NCBI GenBank assembly: GCA_900168235.1 | Contig: FUZG01000007.1 | Span: 62,001-126,000, forward strand | Source of the DNA: Lachnospiraceae bacterium | GTDB lineage: Bacteria; Bacillota; Clostridia; Lachnospirales; Lachnospiraceae | Reading direction: 5' to 3' | Length of the DNA stretch: 64,000 nucleotides | Shown: one piece after another, positions 16,705 to 26,106 of the stretch | Layout of the letters: every line of letters starts with the position of its first letter | How positions within the stretch are numbered: position 1 is the stretch's first letter | Translations under genes and position numbers: made by a program | The notes under the pieces: model-generated | The model's database searches: none | The model's input: only the letters and a program-made list of their open reading frames with translations | What the model was told of the DNA's origin: nothing

Positions 16705-17918
16705 AGAAAGTCCTTTTTATAAATTCCATCGTTGGCAGCGGAAGCACCGGACGTATAATCACGGGGCTTATGGATGTACTTCAGGAAAAAGGGATTGAAA
16801 GCGTCTGTGCCTATGGACGTAACGGTGCGCCTGATAACTACAGGACTTACAGGATAGGTCCCGACAGTGATGTCTATTTCCACGGAGCAGTGAGCCGTAT
16901 CACAGACAGGCACGGTATGTATTCCATAGGTGCCACGAAAAAGCTCATTGAGTTCATCCGTGCGGAAGAGCCGGACATGATCCATCTCCATAATGTCCAC
17001 GGGTACTACGTAAATATCAGGATGCTTTTTCAGTATCTGAAGGACGAGTACATGAAGAAGCCCGGGCGCAGGATCGTCTGGACTCTGCATGACTGCTGGA
17101 CATTTACAGGTCACTGCACCCATTTTGCATATATAGGGTGTGACAGATGGAAAAAAGAGGGATGCCATAACTGCCCGCAGAAGGATCAGTATCCGGCGTC
17201 ACTCTTAATTGATTCATCAAAGAGGAATTTTAAGGAGAAAAAGGAGCTTTTCACAGGGATCCCTGAAATGGAGCTCGTGACTCCTTCCGCATGGCTTAAA
17301 GACATGGTCAGTGAGTCATTCCTTAAAGACTATCCAGTGAGCGTCGTTCCCACAGGAATAGATCTGAAGAGATTCCGTTATCTGGACTCTGATCTCCGCA
17401 CGAGATTTGGAATCGGAGACAGACTGCTCTTACTTGGCGTTGCAAATCCGTGGCGCGAACGCAAGGGCATAGATGACTTTATGGAAATGGCGAACCGTCT
17501 GGGGGACAGCGCCCGTATCGTCATGGTAGGGCTTAAGCCGGGGCAGATGAAAAATCTTCCGGCAAATGTCATCGGTATCGGTCACACAGACAGTATCGAA
17601 GAAATGGTAGAGTGGTACAGCACATCGGATATCTATGTGAATCTCACACTTGAAGATACATTCCCGACTACAAATCTGGAATCAATGGCATGCGGTACGC
17701 CTGTCATAACCTATGAAACAGGCGGAAGTCCTGAATCGCTTACGCCTGACACGGGGATCGTCGTGCCTGTCCGGGATATGGACGGCGTGATAAATGCCAT
17801 AAACGAGTTGAAGGCACGGGATAATAAGAAAACAGCGATGCTCTGCCGTGAAAGAGCGGAGCAGTACAGCGCAGAAGTCAGATTTAAGGAGTACCTTAGA
17901 ACGGTCTACAGAGTATGA
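16701..17918 (+). CDS. Glycosyltransferase family 4 with cysteine-rich loop
   Basis: 405 residues; GTG start overlapping the previous stop (GTGA). The N-terminal domain begins KKVLFINSIVGSGSTGRII and has the TLHDCWTFTGHCTHF segment followed by cysteines (CDRWKKEGCHNCPQ), typical of a WcaC-like subgroup of GT4. The donor domain shows LLGVANPWRERKGIDDFME and NLTLEDTFPTTNLESMACGTPVITYETGGSPE, the E-x7-E motif. Retaining GT-B enzyme acting on the lipid-linked repeat unit; the sugar is unknown. It overlaps the next gene by ATGA. Confidence 0.9.
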   Translation: MKKVLFINSIVGSGSTGRIITGLMDVLQEKGIESVCAYGRNGAPDNYRTYRIGPDSDVYFHGAVSRITDRHGMYSIGATKKLIEFIRAEEPDMIHLHNVHGYYVNIRMLFQYLKDEYMKKPGRRIVWTLHDCWTFTGHCTHFAYIGCDRWKKEGCHNCPQKDQYPASLLIDSSKRNFKEKKELFTGIPEMELVTPSAWLKDMVSESFLKDYPVSVVPTGIDLKRFRYLDSDLRTRFGIGDRLLLLGVANPWRERKGIDDFMEMANRLGDSARIVMVGLKPGQMKNLPANVIGIGHTDSIEEMVEWYSTSDIYVNLTLEDTFPTTNLESMACGTPVITYETGGSPESLTPDTGIVVPVRDMDGVINAINELKARDNKKTAMLCRERAEQYSAEVRFKEYLRTVYRV

Positions 17919-19285
17919 AGAAATTTTTGAGTCGTTTTCAGAACAGCATAATGACATTTATCAAATTCCTGCTCTATGGCGGTTCCATGGCGCTCTTTTT
18001 TGTGATGCTCGGGATCGAGAACAGGCAGGTCCGCGTTCTCTCCAGAACATCGGTTATCATGGGTGTAATGTATGTGATCATGGCATTTGCCCTGACACGT
18101 ATCTACGGAAGCTTTGATGTGGGACGAAGGAAAAACAGGACGATAGTCCTGGCGATGGAGCTCACACTGTTCTTTACGGCAGTCGGCACCTATCTCGTTT
18201 TCCTCATCATGAATGTCAATGATGCGAACGGAAGGGTGTTCCGCCTCACATCATTCGGATTTTTCCTGCTGTCGTTGATATTACAGGGGATACTCGTGAT
18301 CCTTATGGTTCACATAGGCAATAAGTTTTATCTCTATGTGACACCGGAAGAGCACACAACAGTCATCATTGCAAATACTGCTGAAAAAGCCAACATCGAG
18401 CGTGTCATTGGCTCTTTCAGACAGAGATACGTGATAGAAAACATAGTGCGTTATGATGATCCTGATATCAAAAAGATGGTGAAGGAGTCTGATGCGGTAT
18501 TCTTTTATGATGTGCCGGCAGGAGAGCGCACAGAGCTTGTGAACTACTGCTACAAGCATCAGATAAATATTTATCTGAACCCTGATATCTCCGACATCGT
18601 GGAGATGACGAGCCGTGAGATGATGTTTGGTGATGTGCCTTTTCTTGCACATGAAGCACGGAAGATGACCTTTGAACAGCGCATAGTAAAGCGCCTTGCT
18701 GATATTGGAATCTCAGCATTTTTTGTGATCCTTCTGAGCCCGCTTTTCCTTATCTCTGCGATACTGATACATGCGGAGGACGGCGGAAGCGTATTTTTCC
18801 GTCAGAAGAGAGCGACCATTCATGGACGGGTATTTGAAATTTATAAATTCCGTACCATGAAGGAGAATGTACAAAATTTTTCTGCTACATCTGGAGACGA
18901 CCGTATCACAAAGATAGGGCATTTTCTTCGTAAATACAGGATCGATGAGCTGCCGCAGCTCCTTAATATCATTCGCGGAGACATGTCTCTCGTAGGTCCG
19001 AGACCCGAGATGCTCGAAAATGTCAGCGAGTATGAGCGGGAAATGCCTGAGTTCCGTTACAGGCTCCGCATGAAAGCCGGACTCACGGGACTTGCTCAGA
19101 TCGTTGGCAGATACAATACTTCATCCAGAGACAAGCTGATACTGGACCTCATGTACATCGAGGATTTCAGCCTGCTCTTAGATATCCGCCTTTTATTCCA
19201 GACGGTTCTCGTGCTCTTTAATGCAGACGATTCTACAGAGGGCTTTGAGAGCGCGGGTGAAAGCGCTGAAGAGAAAAATGAGTGA
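17915..19285 (+). CDS. Polyprenyl glycosylphosphotransferase (initiating enzyme)
   Basis: 456 residues. Four N-terminal membrane segments, a CoA-binding-like middle region (about 145-235), a further membrane anchor (263-286) and the catalytic bacterial sugar transferase domain: FFRQKRATIHGRVFEIYKFRTM (KFRTM at 311-315), DELPQLLNIIRGDMSLVGPRPE (344-365), and MKAGLTGLAQIVGR. This is the WbaP/WcaJ-type architecture that moves a sugar phosphate from UDP-sugar to undecaprenyl phosphate and so starts each repeat unit. It is the only such enzyme in the window. In cells of this type it acts at the cytoplasmic face of the membrane. The first sugar (Glc, Gal or an N-acetyl sugar) cannot be told from sequence. 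Confidence 0.95.
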   Translation: MKKFLSRFQNSIMTFIKFLLYGGSMALFFVMLGIENRQVRVLSRTSVIMGVMYVIMAFALTRIYGSFDVGRRKNRTIVLAMELTLFFTAVGTYLVFLIMNVNDANGRVFRLTSFGFFLLSLILQGILVILMVHIGNKFYLYVTPEEHTTVIIANTAEKANIERVIGSFRQRYVIENIVRYDDPDIKKMVKESDAVFFYDVPAGERTELVNYCYKHQINIYLNPDISDIVEMTSREMMFGDVPFLAHEARKMTFEQRIVKRLADIGISAFFVILLSPLFLISAILIHAEDGGSVFFRQKRATIHGRVFEIYKFRTMKENVQNFSATSGDDRITKIGHFLRKYRIDELPQLLNIIRGDMSLVGPRPEMLENVSEYEREMPEFRYRLRMKAGLTGLAQIVGRYNTSSRDKLILDLMYIEDFSLLLDIRLLFQTVLVLFNADDSTEGFESAGESAEEKNE

Positions 19286-19313
19286 TCAGTAACAATAGAC
19301 ACAGGAGTAGGTA

Positions 19314-20048
19314 ATGCTGGTTTCTATCATAACAGTATGCTTTAATTCAGAAAAAACGGTGGCGCGTACCGTAGAATCAGTACTTGCGCAGAGCGCCGAA
19401 AATATAGAGTATCTGATCGTTGACGGCGGGAGCACAGACAGAACGCTTGAGATCATAGAGAGCTACCGTCCAAAATTCGAAGAAAAGGGCTATACCCTTG
19501 ATATAAAGAGCGGACCGGATAAAGGTATCTATGATGCCATGAATAAGGGAATCGACCGCGCTCATGGTGACATCATCGGTATCATCAACAGTGATGACTG
19601 GTATGAGCCGGAAGCGGTAGCGACTATGATACGTACTTTCAGGGAAACAGGCTGTGATCTGGCATTTGCAGATATCAGGATGCATATGAGGGACGGAAAG
19701 ACCTTCATCAAGCATGCGAAGGTACGTAAGTACACCACCAGCCGTGACTGGAACCATCCGACACAGTTTGTGAGCAAAAAAGTGTACGAAAAGTTCCGTT
19801 ATCGCTGCAGGGATATAAGCGATGACATGGATCTTTATTTCAAGGTAAAACGCGCAGGATACAAGATCGTTGCAGTTCCCCGCGTGCTTGCTGATTTTCA
19901 GATGGGAGGAGTCAGCAGCAGGATTCCTGCAAAGGAGATCATCCCCCGCATAAAGCGCAGGTTTAGGATTTACAGAGAGAACGGCTACAGCCCGCTCTAT
20001 ATCTTTGAATGTGTCGCATTTGAACTGATAAAATTTGTTCTGGCTTAA
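19314..20048 (+). CDS. Glycosyltransferase family 2, WcaA/WcaE-like
   Basis: 244 residues, compact GT-A enzyme. Motifs: MLVSIITVCFNSEKTVARTVESVL, EYLIVDGGSTDRTLEII, GPDKGIYDAMNKGIDRAHGDIIGIINSDDWY (nucleotide/metal site SDDW), and HPTQFVSKKVYEKF. The GIYDAMNKG signature is typical of family 2 enzymes that often act second after the initiating transferase. AGGAG at 19302-19306 precedes the ATG. It lies 28 bp after the initiating phosphotransferase, which fits that role. Confidence 0.9.
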   Translation: MLVSIITVCFNSEKTVARTVESVLAQSAENIEYLIVDGGSTDRTLEIIESYRPKFEEKGYTLDIKSGPDKGIYDAMNKGIDRAHGDIIGIINSDDWYEPEAVATMIRTFRETGCDLAFADIRMHMRDGKTFIKHAKVRKYTTSRDWNHPTQFVSKKVYEKFRYRCRDISDDMDLYFKVKRAGYKIVAVPRVLADFQMGGVSSRIPAKEIIPRIKRRFRIYRENGYSPLYIFECVAFELIKFVLA

Positions 20049-20080
20049 CAAGGTAGATTAACAGGGTAGATAAGTAGACA

Positions 20081-21250
20081 ATGAAAACACTGACTTTTTT
20101 CTCGAACTATTTTAATCATCATCAGGAAGCACTCTGTAATGCGTTTTACAGTCTTTTGGGAGATGGCTTTACATTTGTGGAAACAGAGCCAATGGAGCAG
20201 TTCCGCTCTGATATGGGATGGGGCAGAAAAGCACCTTCATATGTATTAAAGTCATATGAATCTGATGAAAATCTGAAGAAAGCTTACGAGCTTGGAGAAA
20301 AAAGTGATGTAGTGATCATGGGAACAGCTCCCGAGGACATGATCGCAAAGCGTATGGAGCTCAATAAACTGACCTTCCGTTATTCCGAGCGTCCCCTTAA
20401 AGAGGGCAGGATAAAGGTCTTTATCCCGCGCCTTGCGAAGAAGTTTTATCATAACCACTACCAGAACAGGGACAAAAATCTGTACCTGCTGGCTGCCAGC
20501 GCATATTGTGCATCAGACTACAAATTTATGCACTCCTATATCGGGAAATGCTATAAATTCGGCTATTTTCCAACAGCAGAAAAGAAGTCCTTTGCAGAGC
20601 TTACCGAGCTTAAAAAGAAGAATAAGCCTGTAAAGATCCTGTGGGCAGGCCGTTTCCTTAGGCTTAAGAGAGCAGATCTCCTTATCCGTGCGGCGAAGAG
20701 ATGCCGTGATGAGGGATATGATTTCCGTTTGGAATTTGTAGGAGACGGAGTAGAAGAAAAGCGACTGATGAAGCTCGTTCGCGAGTTAAAGCTTGATGAC
20801 ATCACAGAGTTTAAGGGATTTCTGAGCCCTGAGGAAACAAGGACAGAGATGGAAAAAGCAAATATCTTTGTCATGACAAGTAACTTCCTTGAGGGATGGG
20901 GTTCCGTGATATATGAGGGACTTTCAGCAGGATGCGCGGTCATTGCGAGCCATGCTGCGGGAGCAACACCCTTCCTCGTGTCCCAGGGACGTACAGGCTT
21001 TGTTTTTAAGAGCGGTGATGAGGACAGCCTTACAGATAAGCTCCTGACCCTCTTAAAGAGCCCTGAAACAGCTCAGGAGCTTGGAAGAGCAGCGTACCAG
21101 AACATGCAGACCTACTGGAATCCCGAGGTTGCAGCATCGAGGATCGTTGAGATGTCAGATGCCATGCTTTCAGGTTCCATGAAGAACTATGAAGAGGGAC
21201 CGCTTTCTCCCTGCTCATATCTCTACAATAACTGGTATCGTGAGAGATGA
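20081..21250 (+). CDS. Glycosyltransferase family 4
   Basis: 389 residues with GT-B layout. The N-terminal part starts KTLTFFSNYFNHHQEALCNAF, an unusual opening with a His-rich patch. The donor domain has KILWAGRFLRLKRADLLIRAAKR, LEFVGDGVEEKRLMKLV and NFLEGWGSVIYEGLSAGCAVIAS (E-x7-E region). Retaining transferase on the lipid-linked glycan; specificity unknown. It overlaps the next GT4 gene by ATGA. Confidence 0.88.
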   Translation: MKTLTFFSNYFNHHQEALCNAFYSLLGDGFTFVETEPMEQFRSDMGWGRKAPSYVLKSYESDENLKKAYELGEKSDVVIMGTAPEDMIAKRMELNKLTFRYSERPLKEGRIKVFIPRLAKKFYHNHYQNRDKNLYLLAASAYCASDYKFMHSYIGKCYKFGYFPTAEKKSFAELTELKKKNKPVKILWAGRFLRLKRADLLIRAAKRCRDEGYDFRLEFVGDGVEEKRLMKLVRELKLDDITEFKGFLSPEETRTEMEKANIFVMTSNFLEGWGSVIYEGLSAGCAVIASHAAGATPFLVSQGRTGFVFKSGDEDSLTDKLLTLLKSPETAQELGRAAYQNMQTYWNPEVAASRIVEMSDAMLSGSMKNYEEGPLSPCSYLYNNWYRER

Positions 21251-22374
21251 TAGGAGTGAAGGATTTGAAAAAAGTTGTTTATCTCATGGAATATCCCATA
21301 GATCTGCCGGGAGGAGCACAGCTTTCTACCATCAGTATCTGCAATGCCCTTATTGAGCATCCGGAATGTGGATATGAGCCGGTTGTGATCTGTCCGGAGC
21401 TTCTGAATAAAGAATCTCATTATGATTTCACGGTGCGGACTTATCCCATGGGAGAGAGCCGCATCAAAAATCTTTTTATAAGGATAAAGGCTTTTTTACG
21501 GCTTATACGCGAGGAAAAGCCGGATCTCATCCACATCGAAATGTCAGAGTCTCTTATAACTTACGGCTTTATCCGTAAGTTTTTTAAGAATATCCCGTAT
21601 CTTTACACGGACAGAGGCATGTATTTCGGCTACAGGACGCGGTCAAAGATCTTTATGATGCCGGTATTAAAAGACGCATCGATGCTCGTCACGACTACAG
21701 AAAAGAACCGCGGTCTGTGGGAATCAAACTCAACTATCAGACCTTTGAACGTTATATATAACACGATAAGTCCTGTATTCAGTGAGTATGATGAGAGCAG
21801 GAAAAAGCGTGACGGTATGTTCACTATCGGGTTTGCAGGAAGGATCTGCATCGAAAAGGACTGGCCGTTCGTGCCTGTTTTCGTGAAAGCGCTTCATGAC
21901 GCAGGATTAAAGTTCCGTGTACATCTCGTGCTGTCACTTTTTGAAAAAGGTGATGCAGAGCAGGCAGCGGAACTTCGTCAGAAGATCGGCGGTATTATCG
22001 GAGAAGAGAATCTGATATACGAGGAAGATCTCTCTCAGGAAGAAATGAGCCGTTACTATTATGGTCTCGATCTGTTCCTCATGACTTCGCAGTTTGAATC
22101 CTTTGGAAAAGCAGCAGTTGAGGCAATGAGCCGTAAGTGTGCGGTTCTTTCCACAGAGGTCGGAGGACTGCCTGAAGTCATCGGCGATCCTCAGTATCTC
22201 TACACAAAGGATCACCCTGAGATCGCAGTGGAGCGGGTAAAGAGCATGATGGACGATCCTGAGGTGCTGAGACGCGCTCAGGAGTACTTCTATATGCGTT
22301 ACAGGGATAACTTTACCGAAAGCGCTTACCTTGAAAAACATCTCCGGGTGTACCGTGAGATACTCGGAGTTTGA
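21247..22374 (+). CDS. Glycosyltransferase family 4
   Basis: 375 residues from the ATG at 21247, which overlaps the previous stop. The start is uncertain: GTG (21256) and TTG (21265) are in frame, and conserved sequence begins only at KKVVYLMEYPIDLPGGAQLS. Motifs: PGGAQLS near the acceptor glycine loop, FTIGFAGRICIEKDWPFV, and SQFESFGKAAVEAMSRKCAVLSTEVGGLPEV, the E-x7-E donor-site signature. Coupled between another GT4 gene and the second flippase. Specificity unknown. Confidence 0.9.
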   Translation: MIGVKDLKKVVYLMEYPIDLPGGAQLSTISICNALIEHPECGYEPVVICPELLNKESHYDFTVRTYPMGESRIKNLFIRIKAFLRLIREEKPDLIHIEMSESLITYGFIRKFFKNIPYLYTDRGMYFGYRTRSKIFMMPVLKDASMLVTTTEKNRGLWESNSTIRPLNVIYNTISPVFSEYDESRKKRDGMFTIGFAGRICIEKDWPFVPVFVKALHDAGLKFRVHLVLSLFEKGDAEQAAELRQKIGGIIGEENLIYEEDLSQEEMSRYYYGLDLFLMTSQFESFGKAAVEAMSRKCAVLSTEVGGLPEVIGDPQYLYTKDHPEIAVERVKSMMDDPEVLRRAQEYFYMRYRDNFTESAYLEKHLRVYREILGV

Positions 22375-22375
22375 T

Positions 22376-23851
22376 ATGAGCAATAAAAAATCAGCCTTTG
22401 GCGGATTCCTGACCTTTTTTTACGGAAACTTCATAGTACTGCTCCTGGGCTTTATACAGACACCGATAGTCACACGTCTGATGTCTACTGACGAGTATGG
22501 AAGGACAGGTATATTCGAGATCGCAGTGTCCTGCATCTATATTTTTGCGGTACTGGGGCTCGATCAGTCATATATCCGCTATTATTACAAGAAAAATGTG
22601 GATCGCGCGGCACTTATGAGAAGCTGCCTGCGTCCTGCGCTCATGATAGTATCAGGGCTTATCCTCATCTACATTTTCGCATCAGGTGAGGTAAATTACT
22701 GGTTATTTAAAAAGAGCGGTGTGGATATCACGATCCTTGTGATCGCCTATACTTTGATATCTATCTTTGAAAGATTTCTGTTTCTTGATGTCAGGATGTC
22801 TCAGAACGGAAAGCTCTATTCCAACATCAATATTGCCCAGAAGGTCCTGAACATATTAATGATACTGGGAGCTGTCACGATCCTTGGAAATGATTTCCGC
22901 GTAGTGCTCTATGCTATGACCTTTTCATGGGGGGCCACAACGCTGTTCCTTGGTATCAGATATCTTGTGATACGTGCAAAGGAAACAAAGACACGTGACA
23001 AAAACAGCTCTGAAAACGAGAGTACAGAGGCGGTTCCCATAGGTGAACTGGTGCGTTACGGCTATCCGTTCATCATGGTCCTCCTGATGGAATGGCTCTT
23101 ATCAAGCTGTGACAGTCTGGCACTGAAAAACTGGGCTGACTATGACGAACTCGGCGTATATAGCGCGGCAATGAAGATAATCGGTCTTATCATCGTTTTC
23201 AAAAATACTTTTCTTGCATACTGGTCTCCGGTCGCTATGGAGAGATATGAAAACGGAAAAGAAGATGAGACCAAGGCGTTTTTCAGACAGGCATTCCGGC
23301 TGGTGCGCTTTTTATGTGTAATGGGGGCGTCAGGGCTTATCCTGTTCAGGAGAGTCATAGTACTGCTCCTTGGCGAAAATTACAGAGGGGCGGACAAGAT
23401 GATACCGTTCCTTACCCTTATGCCGATATTTGCCATGATGTTTGAGATAACGGTACAGGGAATAAAGTTCCAGAAGAAAAATATGTACCTTAATGCGGCA
23501 AGTGCAGTGACGATCATCTGCAATATCTGCGGAAATGCGCTCCTGGTTCCCGTGTTAAAGGGCGTTGGCGCATCACTTACAACAGGTATTTCATACATGA
23601 TCTATTTTGCCATGGGATCACTGTTTTCAGAAAAGGTCTACAGGGTAAAGTATGATTTTGTGAGGACAGCGATAGGCGGAGCACTTCTTTTAGCGCTTGC
23701 TGCAGCGTCAGCGTTTATCGACAATATCATGATCACTTCCGTCATGGCAGTCGTTGTCATGGTGGTATTCTGCATCATAGAGAGAGACAGCCTCATGCTT
23801 TCTGTAAATTACGGGCTGTCATTTATCCAAAAGTTCATGAAAAAGCGTTGA
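22376..23851 (+). CDS. Polysaccharide flippase, Wzx/MATE-like (second copy)
   Basis: 491 residues from the ATG at 22376, 1 bp after the previous stop, with CGGAG at 22365-22369. An in-frame ATG at 22331 would lie wholly inside the previous gene. About 12-14 membrane segments; the start FGGFLTFFYGNFIVLLLGFIQTPIVTRLMSTDEYGRTGIFEI is the typical first helix pair of Wzx proteins. Sequence is clearly different from the flippase at 13622 (for example GLDQSYIRYYYKKN here), so it is not a recent copy. It is the product most likely to export the repeat unit made by the enzymes just upstream. Confidence 0.88.
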   Translation: MSNKKSAFGGFLTFFYGNFIVLLLGFIQTPIVTRLMSTDEYGRTGIFEIAVSCIYIFAVLGLDQSYIRYYYKKNVDRAALMRSCLRPALMIVSGLILIYIFASGEVNYWLFKKSGVDITILVIAYTLISIFERFLFLDVRMSQNGKLYSNINIAQKVLNILMILGAVTILGNDFRVVLYAMTFSWGATTLFLGIRYLVIRAKETKTRDKNSSENESTEAVPIGELVRYGYPFIMVLLMEWLLSSCDSLALKNWADYDELGVYSAAMKIIGLIIVFKNTFLAYWSPVAMERYENGKEDETKAFFRQAFRLVRFLCVMGASGLILFRRVIVLLLGENYRGADKMIPFLTLMPIFAMMFEITVQGIKFQKKNMYLNAASAVTIICNICGNALLVPVLKGVGASLTTGISYMIYFAMGSLFSEKVYRVKYDFVRTAIGGALLLALAAASAFIDNIMITSVMAVVVMVVFCIIERDSLMLSVNYGLSFIQKFMKKR

Positions 23852-23890
23852 TCTAAGAGTATGTCAAAGAGACTTATCTGAGGAGAAGAT

Positions 23891-24604
23891 TTGAAGCAAA
23901 ACGGGAAAAATCAAAACCTAATATTTATCGCAGGGGGATTAGCTGCCGGGCTGATTCTCTTAAATCTTGTCATGGTCCCGAAGCATCTGTCAGAGGAGCT
24001 GGAGCTTTTTCAGCATAAAAAACAGACTATGTATGCTAAGGAGTTTCTGGCTGACGGACAGTACCCTGATCTCTTTTTAAGAGTGTATCTGAAGAACAGG
24101 ACTGTCGTGGTGTCACAGGAAGTTAAGACCTATGACATGTACGGAACCTACGGTAAAGATGAGATGGACGGAAATCCCTTTGACAGAAATTATCTCATAG
24201 AAAATGACTATACACTGTGGTTCAGGCAGTTTGCCGGAAGTGTAGAATTGGATGATTCTCTCGTAAGAGATGGAGCAGTTTCAGAGAATTTCCTTCCTCA
24301 TCAGGGCGAATTTTTGCATCTCGGACGTGCGAATGACATGCTCCGCTACGCTTTTCCTTTGAATAAGGACCACGTACAGCAGGCAACAGCTTTCTGGTAC
24401 TCCTGGTACTACCACGCATTTGCGGAGAAACGTGAAAAGGAGCGTGGACAGGATCTTTATCCTGACATCTATGTGATGCTCGATAACGACTCTCCAGAGA
24501 AAAAGCTGATCGCAGTGTGGGGAGAGGATCAGGATCTCTATCTCATGACAGAAGACTATTATAAAAGCACGGTTCATAGTGCCGGAAAGGAGAATGTCAA
24601 ATGA
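23891..24604 (+). CDS. Unrecognised membrane-anchored extracytoplasmic protein
   Basis: 237 residues from a TTG start with AGGAG at 23881-23885; no ATG occurs before Val-Met at about residue 28, so TTG is needed to keep the signal anchor. Residues 10-28 (NLIFIAGGLAAGLILLNLV) form a single membrane anchor. The rest is soluble, rich in Asp, Tyr and Trp (YDMYGTYGKDEMDGNPFD; TAFWYSWYYHAF), and probably faces outside. No family is recognised. It is coupled by ATGA to the polytopic protein at 24601 and the two may work together. Confidence 0.8.
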   Translation: MKQNGKNQNLIFIAGGLAAGLILLNLVMVPKHLSEELELFQHKKQTMYAKEFLADGQYPDLFLRVYLKNRTVVVSQEVKTYDMYGTYGKDEMDGNPFDRNYLIENDYTLWFRQFAGSVELDDSLVRDGAVSENFLPHQGEFLHLGRANDMLRYAFPLNKDHVQQATAFWYSWYYHAFAEKREKERGQDLYPDIYVMLDNDSPEKKLIAVWGEDQDLYLMTEDYYKSTVHSAGKENVK

Positions 24605-26106
24605 ATGAAGTTATGACGACTCTTTTCCAGGGATCAAAGATTGCATATATCAGTCAGGTCCTTGTGATCTTTGCACTGTTCCTTATAGGACATATTTTTG
24701 TACAACTGATAAGGGACAGGATAAGCGGTATATGGACAGCACTGCTCTCATACCCTGTGGGACTGGCTTTTTATGCATTAAGCGGTTACACACTCCTCCT
24801 TGTCGGAATCAGGTTTGAAGTCATGACTATCCTGATATTTATGGGACTTGTCATGATCCTTCTCGGGATCATAAGGATAAAGCGTGGTAAAAGTCTTAGT
24901 GATTTTGATGTTAGAACCTTTGTATTATCAGGGCTTGCGGCATTTTTGATCGCGCTTATAGCAGCATCGGGACTTCTTCCTGTGGCTGTTTCAAATGATT
25001 CGGTTTATTATTATTCAACTTATCCAGCTATCCTCACATCCGAAAAGTTCTATGTGTCCACGCTTGATTCGTTTTTAAGTAATGTGGGACAGACGACAGC
25101 GGTAGTGAACTGTCTGCCTTTCCTTTTCGGATTTGATGAGACCTTTGGTATCCAGTGGTTTTTGAACATAAATTTTGTGCTCATTTTCTTTGAGGCATGC
25201 AGGGAAGAAGCGCAGAGGAGAAATATCACAGCTAAGATGGCGGCAGCGGCAGCGGTTTTATCTGCGCTTGTACTCGCGACCAGCGAGCCTTTCCTCGGTA
25301 CGGCAGTATGGGTACTGTCAAACGCATATTTCATGGAGTACTTTTTCGTAGCTTTCTATCTCGCAGTCAAGATGGCGGAGGAAGATACGGAAACAAGCGA
25401 CTATCTCGTGATACAGGCTTTATTTGTGGGTATGATATCGATGCTCCGTATGGAGGGCGGTGTCATAATGACAGTATTTACGGTACTTATCTCTGTTTAC
25501 AAAACTGAGAGAAAGAAACTGCTCTTAACATATTGTCTGCCTCTGTTCCTTACGGTTGCGGGTTATTACATGATGTTCTTTGGACGAATGGGTATCGATC
25601 CGCTCTACAGCTTCCTTGACTGGAAAAAGGCAGCGATGATGATCGCCATGGTGGCAGGTCTAGTGGTATATGTGGCAGTGATACGGCGCTTTGTGCCGGG
25701 AGACTATATACCGACACTCCTCGTGGCATTACTCCTTCTCGGAAATGCGGGAATATTCGTTATCAGCAGAGAACGTTATGTAACAGACGTGAAAGCTTTT
25801 ATCCTGAACGTGCGTCAGGGCAACGGATGGGGAATTTTCGGAGCAGTGGTTTTGATACTGTTCATATTTACAGCAGTTGATTTCATAAAAAATAAGGGAA
25901 AACTCAGCTGTGTTTCAGCGGTCGTCCCTGTAGTGATACTCTCATCCATCGCAGTATGCTGGGCAAGAGGCGGTGTTCTTGCGATCCGCATGAGTGACTC
26001 TGGAAACCGTGTCATGATGCAGGTCGCACCGCTTGTAGTATTCGTGCTTTATAGATATGTCCTTGAGATATCAGGCTTCAGATCCATCCGCCGTCAAGAC
26101 CGATGA
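24601..26106 (+). CDS. Polytopic membrane protein, possibly GT-C type
   Basis: 501 residues with about 12 hydrophobic segments beginning at residue 15. After the third or fourth helix is the loop LLPVAVSNDSVYYYSTYPAILTSEKFYVSTLDSFLSN, which resembles the first periplasmic loop of GT-C glycosyltransferases, though no clear catalytic DE or DD motif stands out (NDS is the only candidate). The family is not recognised. The 3' end overlaps the convergent SDR gene by 29 bp, so no terminator separates the two. Confidence 0.75.
   Translation: MNEVMTTLFQGSKIAYISQVLVIFALFLIGHIFVQLIRDRISGIWTALLSYPVGLAFYALSGYTLLLVGIRFEVMTILIFMGLVMILLGIIRIKRGKSLSDFDVRTFVLSGLAAFLIALIAASGLLPVAVSNDSVYYYSTYPAILTSEKFYVSTLDSFLSNVGQTTAVVNCLPFLFGFDETFGIQWFLNINFVLIFFEACREEAQRRNITAKMAAAAAVLSALVLATSEPFLGTAVWVLSNAYFMEYFFVAFYLAVKMAEEDTETSDYLVIQALFVGMISMLRMEGGVIMTVFTVLISVYKTERKKLLLTYCLPLFLTVAGYYMMFFGRMGIDPLYSFLDWKKAAMMIAMVAGLVVYVAVIRRFVPGDYIPTLLVALLLLGNAGIFVISRERYVTDVKAFILNVRQGNGWGIFGAVVLILFIFTAVDFIKNKGKLSCVSAVVPVVILSSIAVCWARGGVLAIRMSDSGNRVMMQVAPLVVFVLYRYVLEISGFRSIRRQDR

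Noticed and set aside
16461-17168. 235-codon open frame on the minus strand
   Set aside because: It lies antisense to the cytidylyltransferase fusion and the next GT4 gene, both with clear family motifs. It has no ribosome site and no recognisable family sequence.
19377-20051. 224-codon open frame on the minus strand
   Set aside because: Complete antisense shadow of the GT2 gene at 19314; residue composition (Cys-, Ile-rich without pattern) is that of a shadow frame.
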